Assembly: GCF_030409685.1 (NCBI RefSeq)
Contig: NZ_JAUFQJ010000004.1
Coordinates: 843,667 to 907,666, forward strand
DNA from: Ferruginibacter paludis
GTDB lineage: Bacteria > Bacteroidota > Bacteroidia > Chitinophagales > Chitinophagaceae
Length of the DNA: 64,000 nt
Direction of reading: 5' to 3'
Under the pieces are notes generated by a model that did no database searches, was not told where the DNA came from, and saw only the letters and a list, made by a program, of their open reading frames with translations. The translations under genes and the position numbers were made by a program. Positions 33,556 to 42,738 of this stretch are shown here, piece after piece (position 1 is the stretch's first letter; the number at the start of each line of letters is the position of its first letter).

Positions 33556-36374
33556 TACTGGCTTTTCATGTAACTGCAACTGCACAAAATGAAAAACTTT
33601 GGCCAGAGCTGGATGTAACCAACGGGCTTCAGTCGAATACCGTAAGATGTATTAAGATTGACGGTAAAGGAAGATTTTGGATTGGTACTGATTATGGACT
33701 GGATATCCACAATGCCAATTCGATCGCCCAAAAAAAGATTATTGAAGCAATACAACATAAAAGCATCCAGGCTATTGAATTTTTAGACAGCCTGGTGTTT
33801 ATTGGCACCAGCTATGAAGGCTTGTATATTTTCAATCAGCTTACCGGCAATTTGCATAAATACTATGGTCCTGCTTCCATTCCTCAAATACGCAAATTAA
33901 AAATATTCGGTAAGCAGGTATTTATACTTTCAGACACGGGCCCCTACTTGTGGACTTTTAACAGCCTTCGTCAAATACCACTAACCTCTGCCATTAACGA
34001 TGATTATTTGATTGATATGTTTCAGCTTGACAATAATCAATACGGACTTGCCTATCCATCCAAGCAAATTGTACGTTTCAAAAACGGCGCATTCGAAGAA
34101 AACTGTAACAGCCTGTTTTTTCAAAACAATACGAAGCTATACGCGGAACACTATACTTCTTCCTTATGCTTCAACAATAAATTATTTCTTGGCAGCGGAG
34201 GCCAGTTGCAATCTTTACTGATTGTAGAAAAAGGTAAGCCGCCAATGTCGCTCAATTTTTTAAAAAAGCTGGGTGTAGGCTACATGGTTTGGGACATCGC
34301 CGAGCAAAACGACAAACTTATTTTGGCCGTCGGTGATACCATCAGTAACCGGAAAGGGTTACTGTGCATACTAAATCCAGACTACACTTACATGTCCATT
34401 AAGGCTGCTGATTATATCACCTGCCTGGCACTCGATCCGGTAAATAATATTTTAACTTACGGTACCATTAATAACGGCCTTTTTCTTCAAAGTGGCATAG
34501 GAGGCTGCTCAATGATTGACAAACCAACTGAATGCAATATTGTTGCCAACGACAAAAGTGTATTTATTTATACCGATGATTATTTTCAAAAATTCAGTAC
34601 TACAGACAGTAAATCTCCCTTAAACCTGAATTCAAAAAATAAGATAGCCGATATTATATCTTCCATGAATTTATGCGGGGATACGCTAATTTATGCCAAT
34701 GACAACTTCATCAAATTATACAATGCTACTTCCCTGCAACCATTGGATGTGTTGCCGGTTAATCATACCGTGGTAAACAATAATATTGCAGCCATAGAAA
34801 GAATCAACGGCACGATTTTTTATTTTTATAGGGATGGTGGTGTGTCTAAATGTAACCTCATAACAAAAAAAACTGCAGTTATTGAGCACGTTATTTCTCA
34901 CAACCCGATGGTGTTTAAGCTAAATAACAAAATCATTTTATTAAGCAAGGAAAAGGGGTTTTTTGCGGTATCCGAAAAAGAGGGATACCCACTTACCTGC
35001 ACAGATACATCTATCCATTTTATAAACGACTTTACAATTGGGCGGGATACTATTTATGCACTTTTAAAAGATGAGATAAGGAAGTATAAAATTGATTATA
35101 TAAACCGCCGGCTTATTTTCCTACATTCTTTTTCAACCTATTCAACATTGTTTGATGTTATCGGCACCAGGTGGATTTTATCAAAAGATGATAAAGTTTA
35201 TATTTTGAACGACAACGGAATTATGCAAATGAATTCTGCCATGGTACCGGTAGGATACTATTATTTCGGTTCGTATAATCAAATTAAAAAGCCCATCATT
35301 GTCGGCGATTCGTTGCTTATCAGCACCAACAATTACTTAACAAAATTTTCATTTACAGAATTCGACAGACCAATACCAACAATTAGTGCCGATGATTTTT
35401 CGATTGAATGCCCAAAATCCATTTTTGAGAATATTGGCTTTACTGTAAAAATTAATCTGGCCGATTATTTTTTACAGGACCGCTCTTTTAAAACGCTGGA
35501 ACTTTGGTCAGACGGCAAACTAAAGGCAACAAAATACTCCAAGTTTTCCGAATTCAATTTTAATGACGGTCTCAATTACGGCGACTACGACCTGGTTGTA
35601 AAACTCGGTAACAATATCGCCCGGCATAAACTAAAAGTAACTTTACCACTTAACAGAAACCCCTGGTTTTTTGCTGCTATTGCGCTGGCCGTTGCCATTA
35701 TATTTTCAATTGTTATCAAATCAAACATTGATAAAAGAAGATTGAAAAAGCGATTGATAGAAAACAAACTACAAAATTTAAAACAGAATTTAAATCCGCA
35801 TTTTGTGTACAATTCCATGAATCTGATTAGTTCAATGATACTGGAAGAAAAATATGATGAGGCGCTGCAGGTAGTGTCAGATTTTTCGAGACTGCAGAGG
35901 ACTTACCTGGAAACAAATAACAAGGAACAAATTAGTGTAGCCGAAGAACTGGCTTTCCTTGATTCGTACCTGAAATTGCAACAGCAACGTTTTAATGAAG
36001 ACAATGATTTTAACTACAGTATTACTTGCGATCCGGCAATTGATATTACACAGATAATGCTACCTCCGCTTATTTTGCAACCCATTGCAGAAAATGCCAT
36101 TAAATATGGCGTTTTGGCCAGCAAAGCGCCCGCCAGGAGTATAAAAATTGAAGTAAATATTGTAGAGAAAGGGATGGTAACAATTGCGCTTGAAGATAAT
36201 GGCATGGAAGTCGACCTAAATTATCATGGTTTGGGTATGGGGCAGAAGCTGGTACAGGAAAGAATTGCCTTGTTTAACCTGAGCCACAATGCACAACTAA
36301 CAGTATTATTCGATCAACCCGCTGTACATAGTGCCTCAGGATACCGTGTTGAGTTAGAAATTCCCCTGGCGTAA
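33504..36374 (+). CDS. Membrane sensor histidine kinase with extracytoplasmic beta-propeller (LytS/His_kinase family)
   Basis: A 956-residue sensor. Signal peptide at 1-28 (VIVALLILAFHVTATAQ), periplasmic two-component propeller repeats from about 35 (TNGLQSNTVRCIKIDGKGRF then WIGTDYGLDI), a degenerate Y_Y_Y-like domain (about 630-715), one membrane helix at about 720-740, then a coiled linker and a LytS-type kinase core: phosphoacceptor H766 in LNPHFVYNSMN, N box PIAENAIKYGV and G box YHGLGMGQKLVQERI. Propeller sensors of this kind in Bacteroidota often sense polysaccharide fragments, but no glycan-use genes adjoin it. Start at 33504 is the only one giving a complete signal peptide. The gene overlaps its regulator by 52 bases. 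Confidence 0.92.
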   Translation: MSASFKGWGKGVIVALLILAFHVTATAQNEKLWPELDVTNGLQSNTVRCIKIDGKGRFWIGTDYGLDIHNANSIAQKKIIEAIQHKSIQAIEFLDSLVFIGTSYEGLYIFNQLTGNLHKYYGPASIPQIRKLKIFGKQVFILSDTGPYLWTFNSLRQIPLTSAINDDYLIDMFQLDNNQYGLAYPSKQIVRFKNGAFEENCNSLFFQNNTKLYAEHYTSSLCFNNKLFLGSGGQLQSLLIVEKGKPPMSLNFLKKLGVGYMVWDIAEQNDKLILAVGDTISNRKGLLCILNPDYTYMSIKAADYITCLALDPVNNILTYGTINNGLFLQSGIGGCSMIDKPTECNIVANDKSVFIYTDDYFQKFSTTDSKSPLNLNSKNKIADIISSMNLCGDTLIYANDNFIKLYNATSLQPLDVLPVNHTVVNNNIAAIERINGTIFYFYRDGGVSKCNLITKKTAVIEHVISHNPMVFKLNNKIILLSKEKGFFAVSEKEGYPLTCTDTSIHFINDFTIGRDTIYALLKDEIRKYKIDYINRRLIFLHSFSTYSTLFDVIGTRWILSKDDKVYILNDNGIMQMNSAMVPVGYYYFGSYNQIKKPIIVGDSLLISTNNYLTKFSFTEFDRPIPTISADDFSIECPKSIFENIGFTVKINLADYFLQDRSFKTLELWSDGKLKATKYSKFSEFNFNDGLNYGDYDLVVKLGNNIARHKLKVTLPLNRNPWFFAAIALAVAIIFSIVIKSNIDKRRLKKRLIENKLQNLKQNLNPHFVYNSMNLISSMILEEKYDEALQVVSDFSRLQRTYLETNNKEQISVAEELAFLDSYLKLQQQRFNEDNDFNYSITCDPAIDITQIMLPPLILQPIAENAIKYGVLASKAPARSIKIEVNIVEKGMVTIALEDNGMEVDLNYHGLGMGQKLVQERIALFNLSHNAQLTVLFDQPAVHSASGYRVELEIPLA

Positions 36375-37216
36375 CACTGCATTTTGCGCAAAAAGAAAAC
36401 CGCCCCCGTGTGGACTGGAAGCGGCTAAGCTATTGTTCAGGCACGAACAGAAAAGCTTTTATTAATTGGTACGAAGGATCGAAGAAAACCGGGTGTAACC
36501 TTATTCTAAAATAACAATACCCACTTTGTAAGGCAGCAGTATTTTAACCAACGACACAAATATTTATTTAACTACAGATACGGTACGTAAGCAACTGTAA
36601 AAAGTATTAACTATAATTCAATCGCGGTGTAACGAATCTTTTTTAGGATTGGCCGGTCAGGTTAAGTTTAATTTCAAAAAAAAAGGGCCAGAATAGAAAT
36701 TCAGCCCCGATTTAAATCCAATATCCTATGAAAAACCGAGTGCAAACTACCCATTGTTTCCGGCTAGCATGAATGTTTTTATTTAACGACACTATTATTT
36801 AATGAACGACATATACCCCAAAAATCTCAATGAAAACAGCTGGCTTGTTTGGGTCGATATAGGCTAATTTTTCAATTGAACTATTTTCGTCAATTGTCAG
36901 CATCTCCGCGTCTCATTTTATCAAAACAGGGGTATTTGTATTGAGGTAGCGTAGCAATGTTGATTAATAAAAAAAGAAAAAATATTTTTAAAAAACACAT
37001 GCGAATACGATTACCGGCAAAAGGACAGCGTTTATAATCTGCATTGAGTGATAACGGTGTAACAAAAAATACTATAGGTGTGGATGGAACTTTTGATATG
37101 GTACGGGGAGGTCCATTGTTTACTGCGTAGGCTCGCAACCAGCATGCGGATTGAGCCGGTTATATTGTATGGATAACTCCAAAAGCTTTTAAAGAAGGGA
37201 AGTTCAGCCTGTCAAA
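36375..37216. other. Long spacer after the sensor kinase gene
   Basis: 842 bases without an intact gene. Most is AT-rich with no recognised motif. The right end (36999-37223) reads as a coding-like frame with three internal stops and is listed separately. One minus-strand frame at 36890-37138 lacks any protein character and is rejected. Confidence 0.5.
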
Positions 37217-37223
37217 TCAATGA
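36999..37223 (+). pseudogene. Decayed coding-like frame with three in-frame stops
   Basis: From ATG 36999 to TGA 37221-37223 one frame reads protein-like segments separated by TAA, TAG and TGA: DNGVTKNTIGVDGTFDMVRG plus GPLFTA, then ARNQHAD, then AGYIVWITPKAFKEGKFSLS. I do not recognise the family. It overlaps the last codons of the SulP gene on the other strand by 7 bases. It could be a relic of a lost gene or chance. Confidence 0.25.
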
Positions 37224-38767
37224 ACAGCTGTAACATTAACTTTTTCAATTCCCTTTAAGTGCAATTCTATGTGCCGGTCATGCGCTTTGCTGTGGTATTC
37301 ACTGATAATTTCAAGAATGTCGTAATCAATAAAATTGCATTCACTTCCGTCGATTGTCAGCACAGAATATTCGGGCACTTCATCCAGGGTTTTACGCAAT
37401 TTTACTTTGTTTAAAAAGGTAACGTTGCTGTTGAGTTTGATGTATTCTGTATCAATGCCGCCTTCGTGACTTTTTGTAATTCTATATTCGGCTTTAAAAT
37501 TATTTTGAATGATAAAGTAAATGGAGATCAACAGCCCGATGCTTACGCCGATCAATAAATCGGTGGCCAGTATTACAATAATGGTCAGTATAAAAGGAAT
37601 AAATTGTTTCCAACCAAGACTAAACATATTGCGGTATAGTTTAGGTTTGGTAAGATTAAATCCAGTAACCAATAATATCGCAGCCAATGAAGCATAGGGG
37701 ATTTTATTCAGTAAAAACGGAACCAATAAAACGGCGAGCAATAAAAATAGCCCGTGCGTAAAAGCCGATAATTTTGTTCTTCCGCCAGCATCTACATTGG
37801 CGGCGCCCCTAACCACCACCGCCGTCATTGGAATGGCGCCCAGCAATCCACAGGTGATGTTACCAACACCCTGCGCCACCAGCTCCCGGTTAACGGGTGT
37901 AATGCGGTTACGTTTATCCAGTTTATCAATCGCTTCAATACAAAGCAAGGTTTCCAGCGTAGCCAGCAAACCCATGATCAGTCCGTCTTTCCAGATTTCA
38001 ACAGTTGAAAATATTTTAGAAAAATCAGGTAAGGAAATGCTTGCAAAAATGTTGGATGGAATATTCACCAGCTGCGTTTGCTTTAATGAAAAATCAGAAG
38101 TGACTTTTGTAAAAATGATGTTGGTGATTACGCCAAGCACCACCACTAGCAAAGGTGCCGGAATTACTTTTAACTTTTTTGCAAAAGGCTGCTGCAGTAA
38201 AATAAGTATGCCTAAAGAAACCACGGTAATCAAAATGGCACCGCGGGTAATGTGGTGATTAAAGCTGCCAAAATTGCCCAGGAAATGTTTGGAAGAAAAA
38301 AGATTTAAAAAACCGCTTGTCCAGAAATCCGGCTGATCATACCCGAGTGCTAAGGGAATCTGTTTGGAGATAAGTATGATACCAATCGCGGCCAACATCC
38401 CTTTGATAACGGAAGATGGAAAATAATTGGCGATGGCGCCCAGTTTTAAAAGTCCCAGCACCAGCTGAAACAGACCTGCCACCATAACTGCCAGCAGAAA
38501 AACCTTATAGTCGCCCAATGAAATGATGGAAGCAGCAACAATTGTAGTTAAGCCAGCGGCAGGGCCGGAAACTGCTAACTGTGAGCCACTGACAAATGAC
38601 ACTACTATTCCTCCGATAATGCCTGACAAAAGACCAGCATATAAAGGAGCGCCGGATGCCAATGCTATCCCCAGGCACAGCGGCAATGCAACAAGAAAAA
38701 CAGATAATCCTGCGGGAAGATCGTGCTTTAACCAAATGATGCGGTAATACCGGATAGTGCGTTTCAT
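37217..38767 (-). CDS. SulP family inorganic anion transporter
   Basis: A 516-residue transporter of the SulP/SLC26 family (sulfate, bicarbonate or similar anions). About 10-12 membrane segments from residue 15 to 410, with the sulfate-transporter signature region VSGSQLAVSGPAAGLTTIVA near 60-80. The C-terminal cytosolic STAS domain (about 430-510) includes YSVLTIDGSECNFIDYDILE. Several Bacteroidota relatives act as bicarbonate transporters; no carbonic anhydrase gene is adjacent, so the anion is open. An exact -7 box lies at 38833-38840. Confidence 0.93.
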   Translation of the reverse strand: MKRTIRYYRIIWLKHDLPAGLSVFLVALPLCLGIALASGAPLYAGLLSGIIGGIVVSFVSGSQLAVSGPAAGLTTIVAASIISLGDYKVFLLAVMVAGLFQLVLGLLKLGAIANYFPSSVIKGMLAAIGIILISKQIPLALGYDQPDFWTSGFLNLFSSKHFLGNFGSFNHHITRGAILITVVSLGILILLQQPFAKKLKVIPAPLLVVVLGVITNIIFTKVTSDFSLKQTQLVNIPSNIFASISLPDFSKIFSTVEIWKDGLIMGLLATLETLLCIEAIDKLDKRNRITPVNRELVAQGVGNITCGLLGAIPMTAVVVRGAANVDAGGRTKLSAFTHGLFLLLAVLLVPFLLNKIPYASLAAILLVTGFNLTKPKLYRNMFSLGWKQFIPFILTIIVILATDLLIGVSIGLLISIYFIIQNNFKAEYRITKSHEGGIDTEYIKLNSNVTFLNKVKLRKTLDEVPEYSVLTIDGSECNFIDYDILEIISEYHSKAHDRHIELHLKGIEKVNVTAVH

Positions 38768-38832
38768 GATTTGAGTTTGCTAAAATATTGGTCGTAAGTC
38801 TGCTTTCTGGTAATTAAAAAGCAAAACATGTA

Positions 38833-38840
38833 CAAAAGTA
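38833..38840 (-). promoter_or_regulatory. -7 element of the SulP gene
   Basis: CAAAAGTA on the plus strand reads TACTTTTG on the minus strand, exact TAnnTTTG; 65 bases before the start codon. No clear -33 box. Confidence 0.4.
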
Positions 38841-39046
38841 ACGCATGTAAAATTATAACGCAGCAGGCATTGCATCTATTGCCGGGGATTCAATAATCTA
38901 CCAGTTTAAGAGAAACTGAATTTGTGGCATACATTCTGTTTCAGTTGTTGCGGCTATGTTTGTTTACCCGGATATAGCTGAAGAATTTCAGATTATTCCC
39001 TTACCAAAAATGATCAGTTATCAAAACAACATTTACCATACGCTGC

Positions 39047-39766
39047 TTGTTTAAATCCCTGGTTTTAACAGCATGCTGCACATTGCTTTTTCAAGCCTTG
39101 ATAGCCCAGGATACTACCTTTCATTCAAAACACGCCGCGATCTATTTTCCCTACCCGATGTATAAAGAGCACTGGCGCTCGTCAATAGGTTTTACCTTAA
39201 TGACCACGCCGGAAGACATAACCGAAGAAGTGCGGTTGAGGATTCCCTGCGGCGATTACCACCTGCTGACAAAAATCAACAATCACTTTATCCTGGACAG
39301 TCGTTTATTGTTCCAGGTGTTACAAAACCACGTGTCTACAGGCCTGCATTACGTAAGGCCAATTAATGAGAACGTATATATTTCTGCAGGCAATGACATT
39401 GGCTTTTGGTTTGGCTATCTGAAATTAAGCGGCTTTGACAGCAAGGCGCTAGGTTGGATTGATTACCCCAATCTATCTATAGGATATAAAACAAAAAAAG
39501 ACTTGCTAATCACTTTTAAGGCGCAGGTATCTTTCAATTTGTATTACCAGGCCGCCAACGGTGCCGTTAAATATTCCTCCAGCAAACGTTATTATAATGG
39601 TGAAACTTTTACGTTGGCATTAGAGCAACCATTCTACAATAAAAAACATTTAACCCTGGCCTTTTCAGCCATCAGCAATAAATTTTACTGGCAAACCTGG
39701 GCGCTCTTTTACAAAACAAACCGGGAAATTTATTACCCACAAATAACAGTTGGCTTCATTTTATGA
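39047..39766 (+). CDS. Exported barrel-like protein, unknown function (first gene of a phosphoesterase operon)
   Basis: A 239-residue exported protein. The only possible start with a complete signal peptide is TTG at 39047 (MFKSLVLTACCTLLFQALIA); an in-frame stop lies at 39011. The mature part has alternating aromatic/polar strands (HLLTKINNHFILDSRLLFQV, QTWALFYKTNREIYYPQITV) and ends in Phe-Ile-Leu, like an outer-membrane beta-barrel. I do not recognise a family. It overlaps the next gene by 4 bases (ATGA), so it is translationally coupled to the GDPD lipoprotein. Confidence 0.75.
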   Translation: MFKSLVLTACCTLLFQALIAQDTTFHSKHAAIYFPYPMYKEHWRSSIGFTLMTTPEDITEEVRLRIPCGDYHLLTKINNHFILDSRLLFQVLQNHVSTGLHYVRPINENVYISAGNDIGFWFGYLKLSGFDSKALGWIDYPNLSIGYKTKKDLLITFKAQVSFNLYYQAANGAVKYSSSKRYYNGETFTLALEQPFYNKKHLTLAFSAISNKFYWQTWALFYKTNREIYYPQITVGFIL

Positions 39767-41040
39767 AAAAAAATATTTCCATTTTTCTTTTATCCGTTTT
39801 TTTATTCGCCTGTAAAAAGGAATATAAGGTTACAATGCCTGATGCAGGCACCTGGGATCTGTTTAATGACCCGGCTGCGCAAGCCTTGCCTGCTGCCACA
39901 AAAACAGCTATGGAAGGTGTTTATACTGTTACAAATGCCTCCGTTATGTTTGGTAAACTGGCTGCCGTTAAATGGAGTTATGTAATCAATAACGGAGATA
40001 CCACTTTTCACGTGTCAGGATTTTTTGGTACCGACATCGCATACTTTATTTGTGAAGGAAAACAATTGAATGGCGCTATTTTATTAAATGGTTATTGGCG
40101 CAAAATGGTAAGTACCGAAACCGGCCTGGTTCATCTTACGATTGATGCTACGGCCGGGGCAAGTTTGCTGCTCAGCAATTCACCCCTGGTTAGCGAAGGC
40201 ATGGTGCAAATGAATGGCTTTTATGGGCAAGGGCAGCAGGAACCATTGACACCCTTAACGCTTACCTATGCACGCAAATTGAATCACAGTCCCACTCCCT
40301 TTCAAATTGCTGCACACCGCTCCGGGGGCCGCACATCTGATCTGTTGCCTGTTTCAGAAAATTCTGTCGCCATGATTTTGAAAACCTCAGAGTTTGGCAG
40401 CACAGGTATTGAAGTAGATGTGCGATATACAAAAGATGGTGTACCGATATTGTATCACGACAATACACTTAACCTTCGGGAGATTCAAAAAAGTGGTTTG
40501 GTCGGCCCCATCGAAAATTATACTTACGACCAATTATCTGTTTTTGTAAGACTGATTCACGGTGAAAAAATTCCAACATTGCGGGAAGCGCTTACAGCAG
40601 TAGTATACCAGACGCCATTGACTTTTGTTTGGCTGGATACAAAATATGTTGGCAGTGTAAAACCCGTGCAGCGGCTTCAAAATGAATTTATGCAAAAAGC
40701 GAAAGCTGCCGGCAGAAAACTGGATATTGTAATCGGCTTGCCCGCCCAGGTTCAGTTTGATGAATTTTTATCATTGCCGGATTATGCTTCCACTCCGTCA
40801 TTGTGTGAGTTAAGCATTGATGATGTAGCCAAATCTAATGCCCTGATATGGGCACCCCGTTTTACCGAAGGTACACAAAATGATGAGGTAGCTAAAATTC
40901 ATGCGATGGGAAAAAAAGCCTTTGTGTGGACAGTCGATGTACCTGAATTTATCACCCGTTTTGTAAACGAAGGCCACTTTGATGGCATACTATCTAATTT
41001 TCCCTCATGCGTAGCATATAATTATTATGTACACCAGTAA
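39763..41040 (+). CDS. Glycerophosphodiester phosphodiesterase (GDPD) family lipoprotein
   Basis: A 425-residue lipoprotein: signal peptide with lipobox LFAC (Cys17). Residues 20-175 form an uncharacterised N-terminal domain. The GDPD TIM-barrel domain (about 180-420) shows AAHRSGGRT, SENSVA, the metal-binding GIEVDVRYTKDG and YHDNTLN, all key family motifs. It should hydrolyse glycerophosphodiesters to glycerol-3-phosphate and an alcohol outside the cytosol. Coupled to genes on both sides: 4-base overlap with the upstream barrel-like protein and 14-base overlap with the downstream one. Confidence 0.88.
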   Translation: MKKNISIFLLSVFLFACKKEYKVTMPDAGTWDLFNDPAAQALPAATKTAMEGVYTVTNASVMFGKLAAVKWSYVINNGDTTFHVSGFFGTDIAYFICEGKQLNGAILLNGYWRKMVSTETGLVHLTIDATAGASLLLSNSPLVSEGMVQMNGFYGQGQQEPLTPLTLTYARKLNHSPTPFQIAAHRSGGRTSDLLPVSENSVAMILKTSEFGSTGIEVDVRYTKDGVPILYHDNTLNLREIQKSGLVGPIENYTYDQLSVFVRLIHGEKIPTLREALTAVVYQTPLTFVWLDTKYVGSVKPVQRLQNEFMQKAKAAGRKLDIVIGLPAQVQFDEFLSLPDYASTPSLCELSIDDVAKSNALIWAPRFTEGTQNDEVAKIHAMGKKAFVWTVDVPEFITRFVNEGHFDGILSNFPSCVAYNYYVHQ

Positions 41041-41644
41041 AGCAGCTTTTTTGGCAGGCTTAATCATGACAAGCCTGTTTTTTAACAATGTATTTGCACA
41101 ACCGGTTGTTAAGCAAGACAGTGTTATTACGCGAACACCATCCTTCATTTTATACCTTGGAGGTGGTTTTTCGAGTTATGTCGCCAACATCAATCCTCAA
41201 CCGGAAAGCCGTGTTCGAAATGTGTCAAGAACCAATCCCACAGGCACTTTCAGGCTGATGTGGCACCCCGGCCACCGCCTTTGGCTGGGGGTTGAAAGCG
41301 GCTATAATAATTTTTTCAGTTATGAGCTAAAAAGTAATAATGAAACCGGCAAAGTGAGTCTGCATGCGGTTCCGCTGATGGTGGTATGGTCTATGCCTGT
41401 TATCAAAAGGATTAGTATTTTTGCAGGCATTGGCTCCTACCTGTTAACGAGCGATCTGAAATATCATGGTAATGTGCACTCAAAATTCTTTAGTTTAGGC
41501 TCAGATCTTGCTGTGGTATACACGCAGCCCGTTGCACATAGATTTGGCCTGGCGGCCGAGATAAAATGGATGAATGCTTTTGAAACAAGAGACAATGCTT
41601 TGGGGCTGCAGGTACAAATGGTGTGGCAGTTCATAAAATTTTAA
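41027..41644 (+). CDS. Exported outer-membrane beta-barrel-like protein, unknown function
   Basis: A 205-residue protein with signal peptide (about 1-24, NNVFAQ) and a barrel-like mature part beginning SFILYLGGGFSSYVANINPQ and ending in Phe (MVWQFIKF), as outer-membrane barrels do. Resembles the generic outer-membrane beta-barrel (OmpW/opacity-like) size class. Overlaps the GDPD gene by 14 bases and is followed by the phosphoesterase gene after 12 bases. Function unknown. Confidence 0.75.
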   Translation: MYTSKAAFLAGLIMTSLFFNNVFAQPVVKQDSVITRTPSFILYLGGGFSSYVANINPQPESRVRNVSRTNPTGTFRLMWHPGHRLWLGVESGYNNFFSYELKSNNETGKVSLHAVPLMVVWSMPVIKRISIFAGIGSYLLTSDLKYHGNVHSKFFSLGSDLAVVYTQPVAHRFGLAAEIKWMNAFETRDNALGLQVQMVWQFIKF

Positions 41645-41656
41645 ACTCTGTTGAGC

Positions 41657-42643
41657 ATGATGAAATCGAAACTTATTTTGTTGTTAGTGGCGGCAATGCC
41701 ATTTGCTGTCCAGTCACAGTTACCTGCGACTGAAAATGCTGTAAGCAAAGAAATGGATTTCATCAGCGATACACAACAGCCGATGCTGGTAGAAAAAATT
41801 ATTCTTAAACCAACCCATAACAAAAAGGCAACGTCTCTTCTTTTCTCGCAAATCAAAAGCGCCAAACCACAAAGCGTATATATGTTGGGTGATGTAGTTT
41901 CCCTTGGGTTCAACAACAGAAAATGGAAACGGGTGGACGCTTTTTTAGACAGTTGCCGCAGCGGAAAAACAACGGTATGCGGCTTGCTGGGAAATCATGA
42001 TGTAATGGGCAGGCTGAAAAAAGGAGAAAGAAATTTTGATAAGAGATTTCCCGATAATGTTCGTACAGGTTATGTCTCCGTTACCGATTCCGTTGCCGTT
42101 ATTCTACTGAATTCAAACTTCAAAAAGCTTTCCGGTACTGATAATCAAAAACAAATCAACTGGTACAAGGCCGAATTAAATAAGCTGGATACCAGCGAGG
42201 CTATCAAAGCAATTATTGTAACCTGTCACCATGCGCCCTATACCAACAGCATTATAGTTGGATCAAATACCTCGGTTCAGCAAAATTTTGTACCAGCATT
42301 TATCAGTTCAAAAAAAGCAAAATTATTCATCACCGGTCATGCTCATGATTTTGAACATTTTAAAGTACAGGGAAAAGATTTTTTAGTAATTGGTGGTGGT
42401 GGCGGCTTGCATCAGCCTCTTAGTAATTCGGCTGATAAACTAGCTGACCTGGCATCGGAGTACAAGCCATTGTTCCACTATTTATCTGTAAAAAGAACGG
42501 GGGATGATTTATCCGTTACTTCCCATTTTTTATCAAATGATTTTAAAGGCTTTGGTACAGGCCACAGTTTTATCACCAACCAGCCAGAATTCACTGCAAC
42601 TAAAAGCGATTCAAATAAAAACAACAATCAACCTACATTTTGA
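41657..42643 (+). CDS. Calcineurin-like metallophosphoesterase, exported
   Basis: A 328-residue exported enzyme starting at ATG 41657 (a TTG at 41651 is also possible), with signal peptide MMKSKLILLLVAAMPFAVQS. Metal-binding motifs of the calcineurin-like family in order: ISDTQQP (motif I with Gln in place of the usual His), MLGDVVSLG, LLGNHDVMG, VTCHHAPY and ITGHAHDFEHF. It should hydrolyse a phosphate ester outside the cytosol. The DTQ form of motif I occurs in some subfamilies, so it is probably still active. Last gene of the 39047-42643 operon; terminator at 42679-42717. Confidence 0.88.
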   Translation: MMKSKLILLLVAAMPFAVQSQLPATENAVSKEMDFISDTQQPMLVEKIILKPTHNKKATSLLFSQIKSAKPQSVYMLGDVVSLGFNNRKWKRVDAFLDSCRSGKTTVCGLLGNHDVMGRLKKGERNFDKRFPDNVRTGYVSVTDSVAVILLNSNFKKLSGTDNQKQINWYKAELNKLDTSEAIKAIIVTCHHAPYTNSIIVGSNTSVQQNFVPAFISSKKAKLFITGHAHDFEHFKVQGKDFLVIGGGGGLHQPLSNSADKLADLASEYKPLFHYLSVKRTGDDLSVTSHFLSNDFKGFGTGHSFITNQPEFTATKSDSNKNNNQPTF

Positions 42644-42678
42644 TTTTGTTGAAAAAATAAACAACGGCTTTAATAATA

Positions 42679-42717
42679 AAAATGGGCTGATCATTTTATA
42701 AATGACCAGCCCATTTT
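42679..42717. terminator. Bidirectional terminator between phosphoesterase and tricorn-like genes
   Basis: AAAATGGGCTG / CAGCCCATTTT stem extended by TCATTT/AAATGA with one mismatch, at the junction of convergent genes. Confidence 0.85.
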
Positions 42718-42738
42718 GTTATTGCAATCGACTACATT

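Noticed and set aside
36890..37138. Minus-strand frame of 82 codons in the long spacer
   Set aside because: No protein-like features, and the opposite strand reads better as a decayed frame.
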